A stretch of DNA of 64,000 nucleotides. Source: Dioscorea cayenensis subsp. rotundata. Taxonomy: Eukaryota; Streptophyta; Magnoliopsida; Dioscoreales; Dioscoreaceae. A model generated the notes under the pieces. The model saw nothing but the letters and a program-made list of their open reading frames with translations, was not told the origin of the DNA and made no database searches. Shown one piece after another: positions 1 to 17,124 of this stretch. A program made the position numbers and the translations under genes. How positions within the stretch are numbered: the stretch's first letter is position 1; each line of letters starts with the position of its first letter. Location: contig NC_052479.1 of NCBI RefSeq assembly GCF_009730915.1, positions 30,629,610-30,693,609 on the forward strand, in the 5' to 3' direction.

Positions 1-37
1 TTCCATCATCATGTGACCTCTTGGGAGTGCCACTCAT
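1..37 (-). CDS. N-terminal coding end of an unidentified gene (partial)
   Basis: On the minus strand an ATG at 37-35 opens a frame that runs off the window edge and reads MSGTPKRSHDDG. It lies in an exon (150 down to 1) preceded by a good acceptor (ctatttacag, 160-151). The start is chosen because it is the first ATG after a leader that looks spliced, and the peptide is basic and hydrophilic, like the disordered N-termini of plant nuclear proteins. Twelve codons are too few to name a family. Confidence that this is a real gene start rests on the leader structure (next entry), not on the peptide itself. Confidence 0.5.
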   Translation of the reverse strand, partial: MSGTPKRSHDDG

Positions 38-1530
38 ACTGTTTGAGTTATTAGCACTCATAAAACTTTTTGACAGAACATATACAAGTGACGAGCTAGG
101 CAATGGATGCTAACTTGAATTGCTTCGGTAGATATTTGTGTAGCACCTTCCTGTAAATAGAAATAAGTCAGTCGCAAAAGATAATAGCATGAAAAGGGAT
201 CAGCAAATAGTACTACAAGGACATCTACATGGTAGACAATGATAAATTAAATATAGAAGAAAACATTGAACCTTCAAACAGTATTTGTAAATTACTGTAA
301 TGCAGATGTCATCTTCTTCAAGAGATACTTCTCGGCTGTTCTCTGGTTCTTATGCTATGCACTGATGGAGTGTGTGAAAAGTGAACAGGTTTAGGAACTT
401 CAAATTCATGCTGATACCAAAGTATATAATATTAAATTGCACAATAATCTTGATTAAAAGATATTACTAACAAAGCCACAATGGAAATAAAGCATTAAAC
501 GATAAAACAACTCAGGATCGAATACCTCCAAAGAAGAATGATTAAAGGCATATCTAGAGAAATAATCGAACAATATAGGTAACTCAGAGCAATGTACAAT
601 ACTGGGACCAGGCATGCCAATTACGGAAAGCGACAACAGAAATAAAATAGAATATCAATTAGTAGAAGACATATAAGACTTTGAGAACGGTGGCCGTTGT
701 AGGGTTTTCAATCAGACAAAAACCAGTGGCTAGTCAAAAACTCAAGTTAAGACATTTACTCCAAACATGAAACAGATTAACACATGCTTTCCAGAATGAA
801 AAAATCTTTCAACAAATACACGTTATCAACATCGGGAGTAACCATGAATCCACTCAAATCTCCTCAATGTGTTCCTTTCACAAGAAATCAAAAAGACTCA
901 TCAGTCTTAACTAGTTGAATCCATTATCATATTTATACGCACTATTTTCAGTTAGAACAATACATTATATTTCTCAGCAAGAACAAGAGCCATACAGAAG
1001 CACTGCTTCACATACCACATCAAATTTCATCTGCAGAGATCTAAACACCAAGGGCAATGATTTCCATCACAAACAGCATCACTGACACAATATTATCCAA
1101 CCTTAATCACAAAAGATTTAAAAAGCAAAGTACACATATCGAAAGAAAACAGTATTGAAATCTCAACCACTAAAGCAAACCACCTAAAATCCAAAAATTC
1201 TGTAAGCAAAAACTCAATTTGGAACAAAATCAAACCAAAAAACCACAGATTCAAACATCGAAAACAGCAGAAGATCACAGGCAAAGGAGATGATGAAAAC
1301 ACACATATCTGTGAACAAAACACACAAATGAGCCATAAATCACATCATCAAACGCAAGAAAACAACATATAAAACGGAATTAAAAGAAGAAGAAGCACTA
1401 ATAAGACGGTAAATAGCTGTGCTTTTCTCACCGAGCGATGTCTTTGCGGCCACCTCTCAAGAACAATGCTCTCTCACGAGGCCTCTCTCTGTTGTCGCTC
1501 TCTCTATTCGAGTCTCCTTTCCTTATTAGG
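38..1530 (-). other. 5' leader with one intron of the gene entering at position 1
   Basis: The first leader exon appears to occupy about 1432-1530; on the minus strand it is rich in GAGAG and ends at a strong donor (CGCTCG then GTGAGAAAAG, 1432/1431). The intron would be 1431-151 and the second leader exon 150-38. Leader introns over 1 kb are common in plant housekeeping genes. The intron is AT-rich and its short open frames look random. The upstream end of the first exon is a guess from composition. Confidence 0.45.
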
Positions 1531-1560
1531 CATGGAATTTTGCACACAAGACCTTCAAAA

Positions 1561-2287
1561 GTTCATTAATTAAAATTACACAAATACCCTCCTTTTTTTT
1601 TTCCAAGTTATCTAAATTAAATATATGCTATTTATTTTAGTCAAATTAGGTACTTAAATATAATCATTATTTTCATGTACCTAAAAAGAATACTTGAGAG
1701 AATTTAAACATGGATGTTGAAAAAAAAAAAGTTAAAAAAAAAAACCTTTTTTATTAAATTATTTAACAATTTAGTGTAATAATACATGGTCAATTACCAT
1801 ATTTGTGAGTTTGTCGCCCAGATTAATTTTATTTTTCAAAAATAAACACTCCAAAATTAATTATTTTTAATAATAAATTAAAAAAGAAATTAAACACAAA
1901 TTCATTACCTATAATACCTTTTAAAAACGGAGACCATAGACGATGATAGTAATAATAATAATAATAATAATGTTACATTTGATTATTCAGATAATATCAT
2001 GATTATTTCAATTCATCAACTCAGGACAGCAAATTCTCTGGATGATAACATCAAAATGTTGCAGAGAATTTGATAATGTAGCTACAGTAACCTGCATGAT
2101 GAATAATTCATACACAAATAGGGCTACAACAAAACCCTAATCTCATTTGTGAGCCCATAAAGTAATAATAAAAAGAAAAACATAAACTAACATGATAAAA
2201 AATCCCTCAGGAGTTCAAAGATGTGACTAGCAATCTCTACTCAGTAGAACATAGTCTGCCTATGAAAATTTTTTGGAGTTAAAAGGA
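1561..2287. other. AT-rich spacer between two minus-strand genes
   Basis: No gene seen. It holds homopolymer A/T tracts, a short (TAA)n microsatellite near 1949-1971, and a small inverted repeat at 2030-2072 (separate entry). The right end should contain the 3' UTR of the alpha-mannosidase gene. Confidence 0.5.
2030..2072. repeat. 11-bp perfect inverted repeat (hairpin)
   Basis: caaattctctg at 2030-2040 is matched by its exact reverse complement at 2062-2072 across a 21-nt loop. The flanks (about 1973-2112) show weaker inverted similarity, so it could be the core of a decayed MITE. It could also be chance in AT-rich DNA. Confidence 0.35.
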
Positions 2288-8043
<5,756 letters not shown>

Positions 8044-8330
8044 GGAGATCAAGAAACCCTAAACCCTAGAATTCAATCTCTTCTCGGCTTCAAAGAAGAG
8101 ACGAAACCTTGGCGCTGTGATTCGGGTCTCGCGGGGGTCGCTTCTTGGAACGAAGGAAGACGAGGACCGGTGACTTTAACCAGAGATGGGGCCCACCTCC
8201 AGAAGTGGGGTCTTCTCTAGTGTTTGTGGGTCCCGCCAAAGAGCCTTAGCGGATCTAAAACGTTATCGGATTCGGGCGCATACCCTCTCGGACTCGGATC
8301 ATCAAAAGATTGTGATTAGTGATTACACTT
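8044..8330 (-). promoter_or_regulatory. Leader and promoter region of the alpha-mannosidase gene
   Basis: GC-richer than the flanking DNA, consistent with a leader and core promoter. Around 8250-8310 it holds CGGAT-type words (cggatct, cggattcgg, cggactcggat), the same kind of motif that fills the divergent ligase promoter at 50.1-50.25 kb. No TATA box was assigned. Confidence 0.4.
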
Positions 8331-8739
8331 TAAATACCCGGAAAAGAGGGCGATAAATTAATTGTGAGACTAATAATGTTCATATGAAAAATAACATGAA
8401 GTTAAGGCACGAGAATTCTATAAAAATATATTTTTTTTAAATATATATATATATATATAAAAGTTTGTCGATGAATTAGAGAGTTAATGGTTTTGTTTAT
8501 GTTTATAAATAAAATTAAATAAAATTATGTCTTAAATAAATGGATTTATCTAAGACAAAGGAGTTTTTGGTGTTATAATTGTGTTAATTCATCTAGTTTA
8601 TTTAAATTTAAATAAACGATTAATTTATTATTTAATTATATCAGTTTGAATTTATTTAGTTTTAAAAAAAAAAAATAGAATTGAAGGTAATAATAAGGAA
8701 TTTATTATTTAATTACAGGTTTATTCACACAAACAGTGT
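8331..8739. other. AT-rich intergenic DNA
   Basis: Very AT-rich DNA with a (TA)n run near 8442-8458. No coding signal or recognisable element was seen before the transposon block that begins near 8740. Confidence 0.5.
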
Positions 8740-9004
8740 CATTGTAATAAGGGAAAATTACTGTTCACCCCTCGTAATTTTCAAAACTTCCCAAAAACCC
8801 CCTCCTACTTTATGCACACCCTGACGACTTCCGTTAGTGTTTAACTTCCCTTTTACCCCCTACCGCTCACTTCAAATGGGTCCATGTTGTGAAATCCCAT
8901 TTTTAGCTCGAAAATGGTGGGAAAGGAAAGCGCCAAAATCACATCATGTTCAACCTTTTCGAAGCTTTTCACTTGGTTTAACGTTTAAATATTTTACTAA
9001 CATG

Positions 9005-9009
9005 TTTAA
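9005..9009. repeat. Target site duplication (left copy) of the LTR element
   Basis: TTTAA lies directly outside the left LTR start (TGTCACACCC) and again directly outside the right LTR end (15380-15384). A 5-bp duplication is standard for Ty3/Gypsy and Ty1/Copia integration and fixes both element borders. Confidence 0.85.
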
Positions 9010-11953
9010 TGTCACACCCACCCCTTCTACCGAGGTAAATGTGGCACCCATCAGTTAAAAATTCCTTTTTTAGCTGAAACCCCGACTACCTCTCGAAACC
9101 AAATCGAGTTACAAATTACAATTTATAACTTTACACCAATCTGCAGGATTCAAATACATAAATACAACAAATATAATAACTCAAATTTGTGGAGTACAAC
9201 CGCTACAAGATCACGATACCAACAAACATAAAGAAAAGTATGGGACCCACTGCAGTCTTGGACTTAACCCTGACTAGCTCTAAACTTGAGCAGTGCAATC
9301 TAGGGTCTTGCTCCTGCGATTCATGAAAGACATTCGAGTTGGTCGGTGAGTGGCTTAATAATTTCAAATATTCAAATACGAGTATATATAAAATATATAA
9401 ATACCAACCTCTCAAATAATTTTTCCAACTTTTCCAAAAATACTGTAATTCTAGCAAAATACATTTTTTAAAGAACTTTTGAAACATAAATTCATCACAA
9501 ATCAATATCAAATCAATTTTTCTAAGAAAATCCAAATTGTTGTGAGAGATCGCCTCCTAAGAGCGGCAGACTGGGCTCACCCTCATCACAAAAACATAAA
9601 TTCATCACAAATCAATATCAAATCAATTTTCTAAGAAAATCCAAATTGTTGTGAGAGACCCGCCTCCCTAAGAGCGGCAAATGGGCTCGCCCCTCATCAC
9701 AACCCAAAATAACAAGTAATATAAAAAAATCCATTCTCAATTCCACGACTGAAAAACTCTCCCCCACTTAGCGCCGTCGCGACTAGGGTTGGGAGCCGCC
9801 AAGGTCTTCGCACCCTGACGTTGGCCCATCCGGGTCCCATGTGGTGACTCTAGGATCCCGATGTATAATCCAATCAGGGCTCTACGCTCCCACCTGATCT
9901 GGACAAATCAACACTCAGGTCCACCACGCCACCTCTAAAGGTCGGCCCGTGGGGACCCACTATCGCATGAGTCGGGCCTTAGCCCCGTCACCATCCAAAC
10001 CAACATGTAAATACAAACGAATAAAACAATCTGTATAAATCACATCATAGGATCCTTATCCAGGACAAGCATTCACATCACGAAAATAAACATCATTTCC
10101 ACAAAAGCCCAATGTCAAAAAGTATAACAATCGATAAAAACCAAGTAAAAATCCGGATCCACGATACCATTCCTATTCCGAGGAATGAAAACCAATTCCA
10201 CAAATATTGTCGGTAAAACATTTTAAAACGCTCACATGATTTCACAAATCATTCCAAATCAAAAGCATATATAACCATCAAAAAAATAAATACATGAATT
10301 GAATAATTAAATCACATATACATGTATTTTTCACTATTCACAAATCACGTATAATTATACTGAACTCGATGTATCAATACGATTGTCAGGAACATCAACG
10401 GCAAGTAAATATACATATATTTTAACCTTATACGCAAATTAAACATGATAAAATGAAATACTTAAATAATTATTTCCAAAATACTAGTTATTAAACAATT
10501 ATTTCAAAATAATAATAATAATTAATATTAAAAATAATAGCCACTACCAACTCACCTGGTGTCCTTGGGTTCCTTCCTAGATCTGGAACTCCCTCTCAAG
10601 ACTGAACAACACCTAACAGAATAATATAATAAAAATAAATAACATATTTAAACTCAAAAAGAAAATACAAGAAACAATAATAGACTCTCTATTGGGCCCA
10701 CTCACTCCAATCGGTTAAAACCCGACCTTGCATAGTCCAATTGCCTTTCAGTTGTATTTAAACAAACTCAGTCAGGCTAAACACTGCTGAATCAATCTGA
10801 ACCAACCTTAATTGCACTGAACCAAACTTAATTTCACTGAACCAGCTTGAACCAACTCAATTCTTATTCAAAATCCATTGAACCAACTTGGTTCAGTCCA
10901 AAACCCTTAACCCAAAATCAACTGAACCAAACCCAACCCATCTCAACTTGATTTGATCAAGCCCAACTCAACCAAATCAACTCAACTCAACCAAATCAAT
11001 TCAACTCAATCAATTCAATCCAACTTGGTTTGATCTAATCAAATCAATTGGACTAACTCAACCCATTTCAATCTAACCATTATCATTAACCTCCTAATCA
11101 TCATAATTATCAACTTAATTAATCAAACCAAACCCCTAATCTCGTTGCTACATGAATACTACGATAGAATCCCAAGCAAACTCACCTCCATTTCAAGCAA
11201 ATTCCAACTCAAATACAAGTGTTTTTTTCCAACCAAAATTGAAGCAACAACTCTTATTAACAATAACTCATCATTTTTTTCATCATAAATCCTTCTTCTT
11301 TCTCAAGAAAAAAATTACATTTCTCAATCCAAAAATACACACACATACATTCAAGTATACCAACAAATAAATCATCAAAATACTTTACCAAAATAATACT
11401 TCATCCATTCTTCTCTCAAATACTGAAAGCTTTTATCTCTTCGATTTCTCTCCAAATCTCTCACTCTTTTTCTTTTTTTAACTCTCGGGTTCTCTGTAGC
11501 GAAAATGGTGGAGAAGAAGATGAACAATCATCAAAAGTCTAGATTTTTTTCTCAATTAACTCTTCAGCCGAAATTCACTTTTTAGTCCCTCAAAAACTTA
11601 ACTTCTTACAAACCAGTCCCTGAAAAAAACTCACAAATGGTCCCTGGATTATAAAAATAATATTCTCAAAAGGTCCTTTCAAATTATCCAATGGTCCTTG
11701 GATTATAACACAATATTTCCAAATGATCCCTTCAACTTACCTTTCAGTCCTTAGTTTTTCACAAGCATTTCATATCAATCCTTTTTTCTATTACTCTTTA
11801 ACCCAAAATCTTTTAAAAACTTTTACACTTAAGTCCTTATTCTGTCCACTTGGGGTTTCTCAACAAGATTACTCTGTAGAAAATTCTACTACATCTGTAG
11901 TATCATCACGAATATTTTTTTCAACGATTATCCACGAGGTTCGAGGGTATTCA
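9010..11953 (-). repeat. Left LTR (3' LTR of the element)
   Basis: This roughly 2.94 kb repeat matches 12456-15379 along its whole length. It contains an internal tandem duplication of about 110 bp near 9482-9703, a run of degenerate short repeats of the AACCAAACTCAA kind near 10780-11060, and AT-rich stretches. The short open frames in it are not convincing genes. Confidence 0.85.
9482..9703. repeat. Tandem duplication of about 110 bp inside the LTR
   Basis: Two consecutive units each start aaacataaattcatcac (9482 and 9592) and run through caaattgttgtgag to cctcatcac. The same pair occurs in the right LTR, starting near 12922 and 13030, so the duplication predates the insertion. Confidence 0.8.
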
Positions 11954-12455
11954 GATCCTTCCTCCTTAAAAAATTTACGTCCTCGAAATTTCCTTAGCAT
12001 CATCAATCTGATATCAGCTGAATTTTCACTTACCGGTCGAGACCCTGCTTTCTCTTGCTACAAATCGCTCGATAGTAAATAATCACTCTCTAAATCACTA
12101 TGTATCGATCGATAAAAAAGCATGCGAAACACGCTTTCTTTGGCGTCTTTAAAGTTAACTTCATTTTGAATAAAACCCAGATTCAGACAAATATCTCGAC
12201 ACATGATCGCGATCGCGGTACACTACTCGATCTCGTCTCAAATGTCAAAAACCTACTATCCAGTCCCTCAGATCCCGATATGCAACTTAGGTTTTAACCC
12301 GATTGGAGACTCTAAATACTTCTCATGGGCCCTTAACTGCATGCAATCACTACTAACCCTCTAAGTCTAGACACGACTTCTAAACTTAGGCTCGGATCAC
12401 AACCCGTGATCTCTACCAACCGAGGGATATCTCAACCTCGGCTCGATGCAAAAGA
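11954..12455 (-). other. Short interior of the LTR element
   Basis: Only 502 bp separate the LTRs. The left edge (11956-11967) carries the polypurine tract on the minus strand. The right edge, where a primer-binding site should abut the 5' LTR, reads TCTTTTGCATCGAGCC on the minus strand and is not the usual initiator-tRNA-Met type. No gag, protease, reverse transcriptase or integrase signature is visible. Confidence 0.6.
11956..11967 (-). other. Polypurine tract of the LTR element
   Basis: AAGGAGGAAGGA on the minus strand lies two bases inside the 3' LTR and is preceded by a TTTCGAGGACG-like sequence. This arrangement is typical of plant Gypsy elements and sets the orientation of the element. 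Confidence 0.7.
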
Positions 12456-15379
12456 TGTCACACGCCCGCTTCTACAGGGTAAATGTGGCACCCATCGGTT
12501 AAAAATTCCTTTTTAGCTGAAACCCTGACACCTCTCGAAAACGAAATCGAGTTCAAATTACGATTTATAACTTTACACCAACTGCGAGGATTCGAAATAC
12601 ATAAATACAACAAATATAATAACTCAAATTTGTGGAGTACAATCGCTTCTGAAGATCACGATACCAACAAACATAAAGAAAAGTATGGGACCCACTGCGG
12701 TCTTGGACTTAACCCCGACTAGCTCTAAACTTGAGCAGGCGATCTAGGGTCTTGCTCCTGCGATTCTGACACATTCGGGTTGGTCGGTGGTGGCTTAATA
12801 ATTTCAAATATTCAAATACGAGTATATATAAAATATATAAATACCAACCTCTCGAAATAATTTTTCCAACTTTTTCCAAAATACCGAATTCTAGCAAAAT
12901 ACATTTTTTAAAGAACTTTTGAAACATAAATTCATCACAAATCGATATCAAATCAATTTTTCTAAGAAAATCCAAATTGTTGTGAGGACGCCTCCCTAAG
13001 AGCGACAGTGGGCTCGCCCCTCATCATCAAAACATAAATTCATCACAAATCAATATCAAATCAATTTTTCTAAGAAAATCCAAATTGTTGTGAGAGCGCC
13101 CTCCCTAAGAGCGGCAGTGAGCCCGTCCCTCATCACGACCCAAAATAACAAGTAATATAAAAAAATCCATTCTCAATTCCAGACTGGAAAACTCTCCCCA
13201 CTTAGCGCCGTCGCGACTAGGGTTTGGGAGCCGCCAAGTCTTCGCACCCTGAGCGTTGGCCCGTCGGTCCCCATGTGGTGACTCTAGGATCCCGATGTAT
13301 AATCGATCGGGGCTCTACGCTCCCACGCTGATGCGGACAAATCAACACTCAGGTCCACCGCGCCACCTCTAAAGGCGGCCCGTGGGGGACCCACTCTCTG
13401 CATGAGTCGGGGCCTTAGCCCGCCGTCGCCATCGAACCAACATGTAAATCGACTGATAAAACAATCAGTATAAATCACGTCATAGGGATCCTTATCCGGA
13501 CAAGACATTCACATCACGAAAATAAACATCATTTCCACAAAGCCCGATGTCAAAAGTATAACAATCGATAAAACCCGGTAAAATCCGGATCCATGATACC
13601 ATTCCTATTCCGGGAATGAAAACCAATTCCACAAATATTGTCGGTGAAAACATTTTAAAAACGCTCACATGATTTCACAAATCATTTCCAAATCAAAAGC
13701 ATATATAACCATCAAAAATAAATACATGAATTGAATAATTAAATCACATATACATGTATTTTTCACTATTCACAAATCACGTATAATTATACTGAAACCC
13801 GATGTATCAATCACGATTGTCGGGGAACATCAACGGCAAGTAAATATACATATATTTTAACCTTATACGCAAATTAAACATGATAAAATGAAATACTTAA
13901 ATAATTATTTCCAAAATACTAGTTATTAAACAATTATTTCAAAATAATAATAATAATTAATATTAAAAATAATAGCCACTACCAACTCACCTGGTGTCCT
14001 TGGGTTCCTTCCTAGATCTGGAACTCCCTCTCAAGACTGAACAACACCTAACAGAATAATATAATAAAAATAAATAACATATTTAAACTCAAAAAGAAAA
14101 TACAAGAAACAATAATAGACTCTCTATTGGGCCCACTCACTCCAATCGGTTAAAACCCGACCTTGCATAGTCCAATTGCCTTTCAGTTGTATTTAAACAA
14201 ACTCAGTCAGGCTAAACACTGCTGAATCAATCTGAACCAACCTTAATTGCACTGAACCAAACTTAATTTCACTGAACCAGCTTGAACCAACTCAATTCTT
14301 ATTCAAAATCCATTGAACCAACTTGGTTCAGTCCAAAACCCTTAACCCAAAATCAACTGAACCAAACCCAACCCATCTCAACTTGATTTGATCAAGCCCA
14401 ACTCAACCAAATCAACTCAACTCAACCAAATCAATTCAACTCAATCAATTCAATCCAACTTGGTTTGATCTAATCAAATCAATTGGACTAACTCAACCCA
14501 TTTCAATCTAACCATTATCATTAACCTCCTAATCATCATAATTATCAACTTAATTAATCAAACCAAACCCTAATCTCGGTGCTACAGTAATACTACGATG
14601 AAATCCGTGAAACTCACCTCCATTTCAAGCAAATTCCAACTCAAATACTGAGTGTTTTTTTCCAACCAAAATTGAGCAATAACTCTTATTAACGATAACT
14701 CATCATTTTTTTCATCATAAATCCTTCTTCTTTCTCAAGAAAAAAATTACATTTCTCAATCCAAAAATACACACACATACATTCAAGTATACCAACAAAT
14801 AAATCATCAAAATCTTTACCAGAATAATACTTCATCCATTCTTCTCTCCAAAATACGAAAGCTTTTATCTCTTCGATTTCTCTCCAAATCTCTCACTCTT
14901 TTCTAACTCTCGGGTTCTCTGTAGCAAAATGGTGGAGAAGAAGATGAACAATCATCAAAAGTCTAGATTTTTTTCTCAATTAACTCTTCAGCCGAAATTC
15001 ACTTTTTAGTCCCTCAAAACTTAACTTCTTACAAACCAGTCCCTGAAAAAAACTCACAAATGGTCCCTGGATTATAAAAATAATATTCTCAAAAGGTCCT
15101 TTCAAATTATCCAATGGTCCTTGGATTATAACACAATATTTCCAAATGATCCCTTCAACTTACCTTTCAGTCCTTAGTTTTCACAAGCATTTCATATCAA
15201 TCCTTTTTTTCTATTACTCTTTAACCCAAAAATCTTTTTAAAAAAACTTTTACACTTAAGTCCTTATTCCATCCACTTGGGGTTTCTCAACAAGATTACT
15301 CGTAGAAAATTCTATCTGCAATCGTAGTAATACCCTGAATATATTTTTCAACAGTTATCCACAGGTTCAGGGTATTACA
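12456..15379 (-). repeat. Right LTR (5' LTR of the element)
   Basis: This roughly 2.92 kb direct repeat pairs with 9010-11953, from TGTCACACGCCC to GGGTATTACA on the plus strand. It is followed directly by the TTTAA target duplication. Similarity is highest in the central and distal AT-rich parts (about 13.87-14.58 kb against 10.44-11.14 kb). Confidence 0.85.
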
Positions 15380-15384
15380 TTTAA
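15380..15384. repeat. Target site duplication (right copy) of the LTR element
   Basis: TTTAA matches 9005-9009 and directly follows the LTR terminus ggtattaca. Confidence 0.85.
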
Positions 15385-15764
15385 TAATTATCATATCCGT
15401 GTAATACTTCCCATCTCCGTTTAACGTTGTCTTTACATGTATAACTATTCATATTAACGTGTAAATTCTCAAAGTCTATGCGTAAAAGCGGTGATCTTTT
15501 TTCGCTTGATCCGAATTCTCTGGCGGTGGCACGTGGCGGTGGCAGAGGTTATGGTATCCCGTGCGATAAGAATTAATGACGGCATTAAAATTTATGCACG
15601 TAACATAATTTTCCGAACACCCGTTCGTTCTCATCGACCAATGTCGGCCACTTTGTGCGTTTAACTTTTTTTCTCGGATATGAAGAGTCGACCGCTATGG
15701 AATTCACACCATAAATAACCGGAAAAGAACCCTCCCGATGGATGACCACTCCTCGTCGTCCCTC

Positions 15765-15798
15765 ATCATCCTCCTCCTCCTCCTCCTCCTCCTCGTCC
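15765..15798 (+). repeat. (CCT)n microsatellite
   Basis: A run of CCT triplets with minor interruptions. It produces the poly-Ser and poly-Glu appearance of the overlapping short frames on the two strands. Confidence 0.85.
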
Positions 15799-15918
15799 CT
15801 CCTCTTCCCATGGGACAACCACTCTATCCGAAAGGATGTTTTCGTGAACCTTCTTCCTTATCTTGAGAATCATTTAGCCGCAATCACGCAACAAGTTAAA
15901 CTATCTTTTTCACGCTTG

Positions 15919-16001
15919 AGTCGAAATGCTCTCATAATTGCACGAATCGCGGAGGATTCTTGACGTGGATGACGGCAAGCAATTAAGCGAGCATTTCGAC
16001 T
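15919..16001. repeat. 23-bp imperfect inverted repeat
   Basis: 15919-15941 (agtcgaaatgctc plus ten more bases) pairs with the reverse complement of 15979-16001, with 21 of 23 positions matching by eye. The spacer is 37 nt. It would fold as a strong hairpin in RNA or as a cruciform in DNA. Confidence 0.6.
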
Positions 16002-16499
16002 TGGGTAAGAAAAGAAATTTTTCACGTATTTCGTGATTGCGGAGGATTCTCTAGAGGAGGAAGATCAGGAAACATCCTTTAAGACGGGGTTGATATTTAT
16101 CACTTGAGACTTTCTGTTACCATTTAAGAACATTACGTCAGTGTACAACTATTACGTTCTGTGTTTAACTATCAGTATCTTCGTTTAAGTCCGACCATGA
16201 CACATCGCCCAATAGTCGTTTTCATGAATGTGTGTTGTTTAACCTTTTTTTAATGTTGTACGTTGTGCAGGTTCAAGTTGATGCGCATGTTATGCAACCG
16301 CTGTGAGCATTCGAATGTACAGACACTTGTTTCGTTATACGAGGGTCGAGTCGTGAGTGTCCAAAGTCCGAGCGGACGTTGTAAATGTTGTAAATGTTGT
16401 AAATCTTTTATAAATAAAACGAAACAAGCTTATTTGACTGTGAACTTCTGAAATTTAAACATAGACCTAGTAAAAACAAACAATGTGGGAAACAAAAGA

Positions 16500-16830
16500 A
16501 CGTCATTGTAAACAATAGAAAATACGTAAATATGTTTAAACAGCGACAACGGTGTTTAAGAAAAAGTTACTCTTTAAACAATGACAACGGTGTAAACAAT
16601 AGAAAAAGTTAAACACTACTCAAGTTACTCTTTAAACAATGACAACGGTGTTTAAGAAAATACGTAAAGATGTTTAAACAGTGACCCAGGAGGTACCCAT
16701 CTTCAACGCGATGTCAGTGAAAGCATTCAATTTAAACAATAACATATTATTTAAATGATATAGACTTTAGTTAAACAATTAACCGTTTTTTTAAACACTA
16801 TATGTATCTGTTTAAACATAAAAAGCTTGA
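16500..16830. repeat. Degenerate TTTAAACA-GACAACGGTG repeats
   Basis: Words of the type tttaaacaatgacaacggtg recur several times with small changes (near 16533, 16573, 16630 and 16670), embedded in a wider field of GTTTAA/TTTAAAC words. Similar words occur in the transposase intron (17.47-17.61 kb) and near the right end (18.8-18.96 kb). Confidence 0.65.
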
Positions 16831-17124
16831 CGTTTACACAGAGACTCATGTTGAGTTGAGAACTTTCATTCGAACGATGACAATATGTCTTGCTTTCATG
16901 ACGAGTGACATATATTTCCCTTTTTGCCCTTGGGATGGAGGGAAAAAAATACCGCCCAATCACATCACGTCTAGTCTAACCTCTATCGCATACAACTCGC
17001 ACTTTTTTTGTTTGCCTTTTTGACTGCTGTTTGTTCTTTACATCTTCTACTTCTTCTTCTTCGTCTTCTTTTTGTTCTTCATTTCATTTGGTTTTGTGAC
17101 GATTTGGTTTTCGGCCGATATATT

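Larger units (their letters stand above)
9010..15379 (-). mobile_element. Non-autonomous LTR retrotransposon, probably Ty3/Gypsy-related, minus orientation (fossil)
   Basis: Two direct repeats of about 2.9 kb flank a 502-bp interior. Read on the minus strand, the LTR starts TGTAATACCC and ends GGTGTGACA, so the TG...CA termini are present. The left LTR is the 3' one, because a purine tract of the plant Gypsy type (AAGGAGGAAGGA) sits just inside it after a TTTCGAGGACG-like sequence. The interior has no gag or pol domain, so the copy is non-autonomous. It sits inside the MULE remnant and is younger than it. Large stretches of the two LTRs are almost identical, suggesting a fairly recent insertion; no divergence was computed. 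Confidence 0.85.
15385..17124. other. Non-coding left part of the MULE remnant
   Basis: No intact gene is visible. This lies upstream of the transposase fragment and probably corresponds to the subterminal region and leader of the element. It contains a (CCT)n run, a 23-bp imperfect inverted repeat, a repeated GCGGAGGATTCT word (near 15950 and 16040) and many GTTTAA/TTTAAAC words. Short frames such as 15585-15818 (-) and 16263-16451 (+) have no recognised domain. Confidence 0.45.

Noticed and set aside
11152-12297. Plus-strand frames in the left LTR and interior of the LTR element
   Set aside because: Asn/Thr/Phe-rich translations with no domain; the element reads on the minus strand and its interior is non-coding.
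9041-15379. Setting the LTR edge at the TGTGGCACCC word
   Set aside because: Similarity continues outward to TGTCACACCC, and only that border gives matching TTTAA target duplications.
12456-15379. Reading the two 2.9 kb repeats as a simple tandem genomic duplication
   Set aside because: TG...CA termini, the flanking 5-bp duplication and the purine tract beside the inner edge fit an LTR element better.
15585-15963. Acidic or Ser-rich small genes over the (CCT)n run
   Set aside because: The low-complexity parts come from the microsatellite, and the remainder has no recognised domain within decayed transposon DNA.
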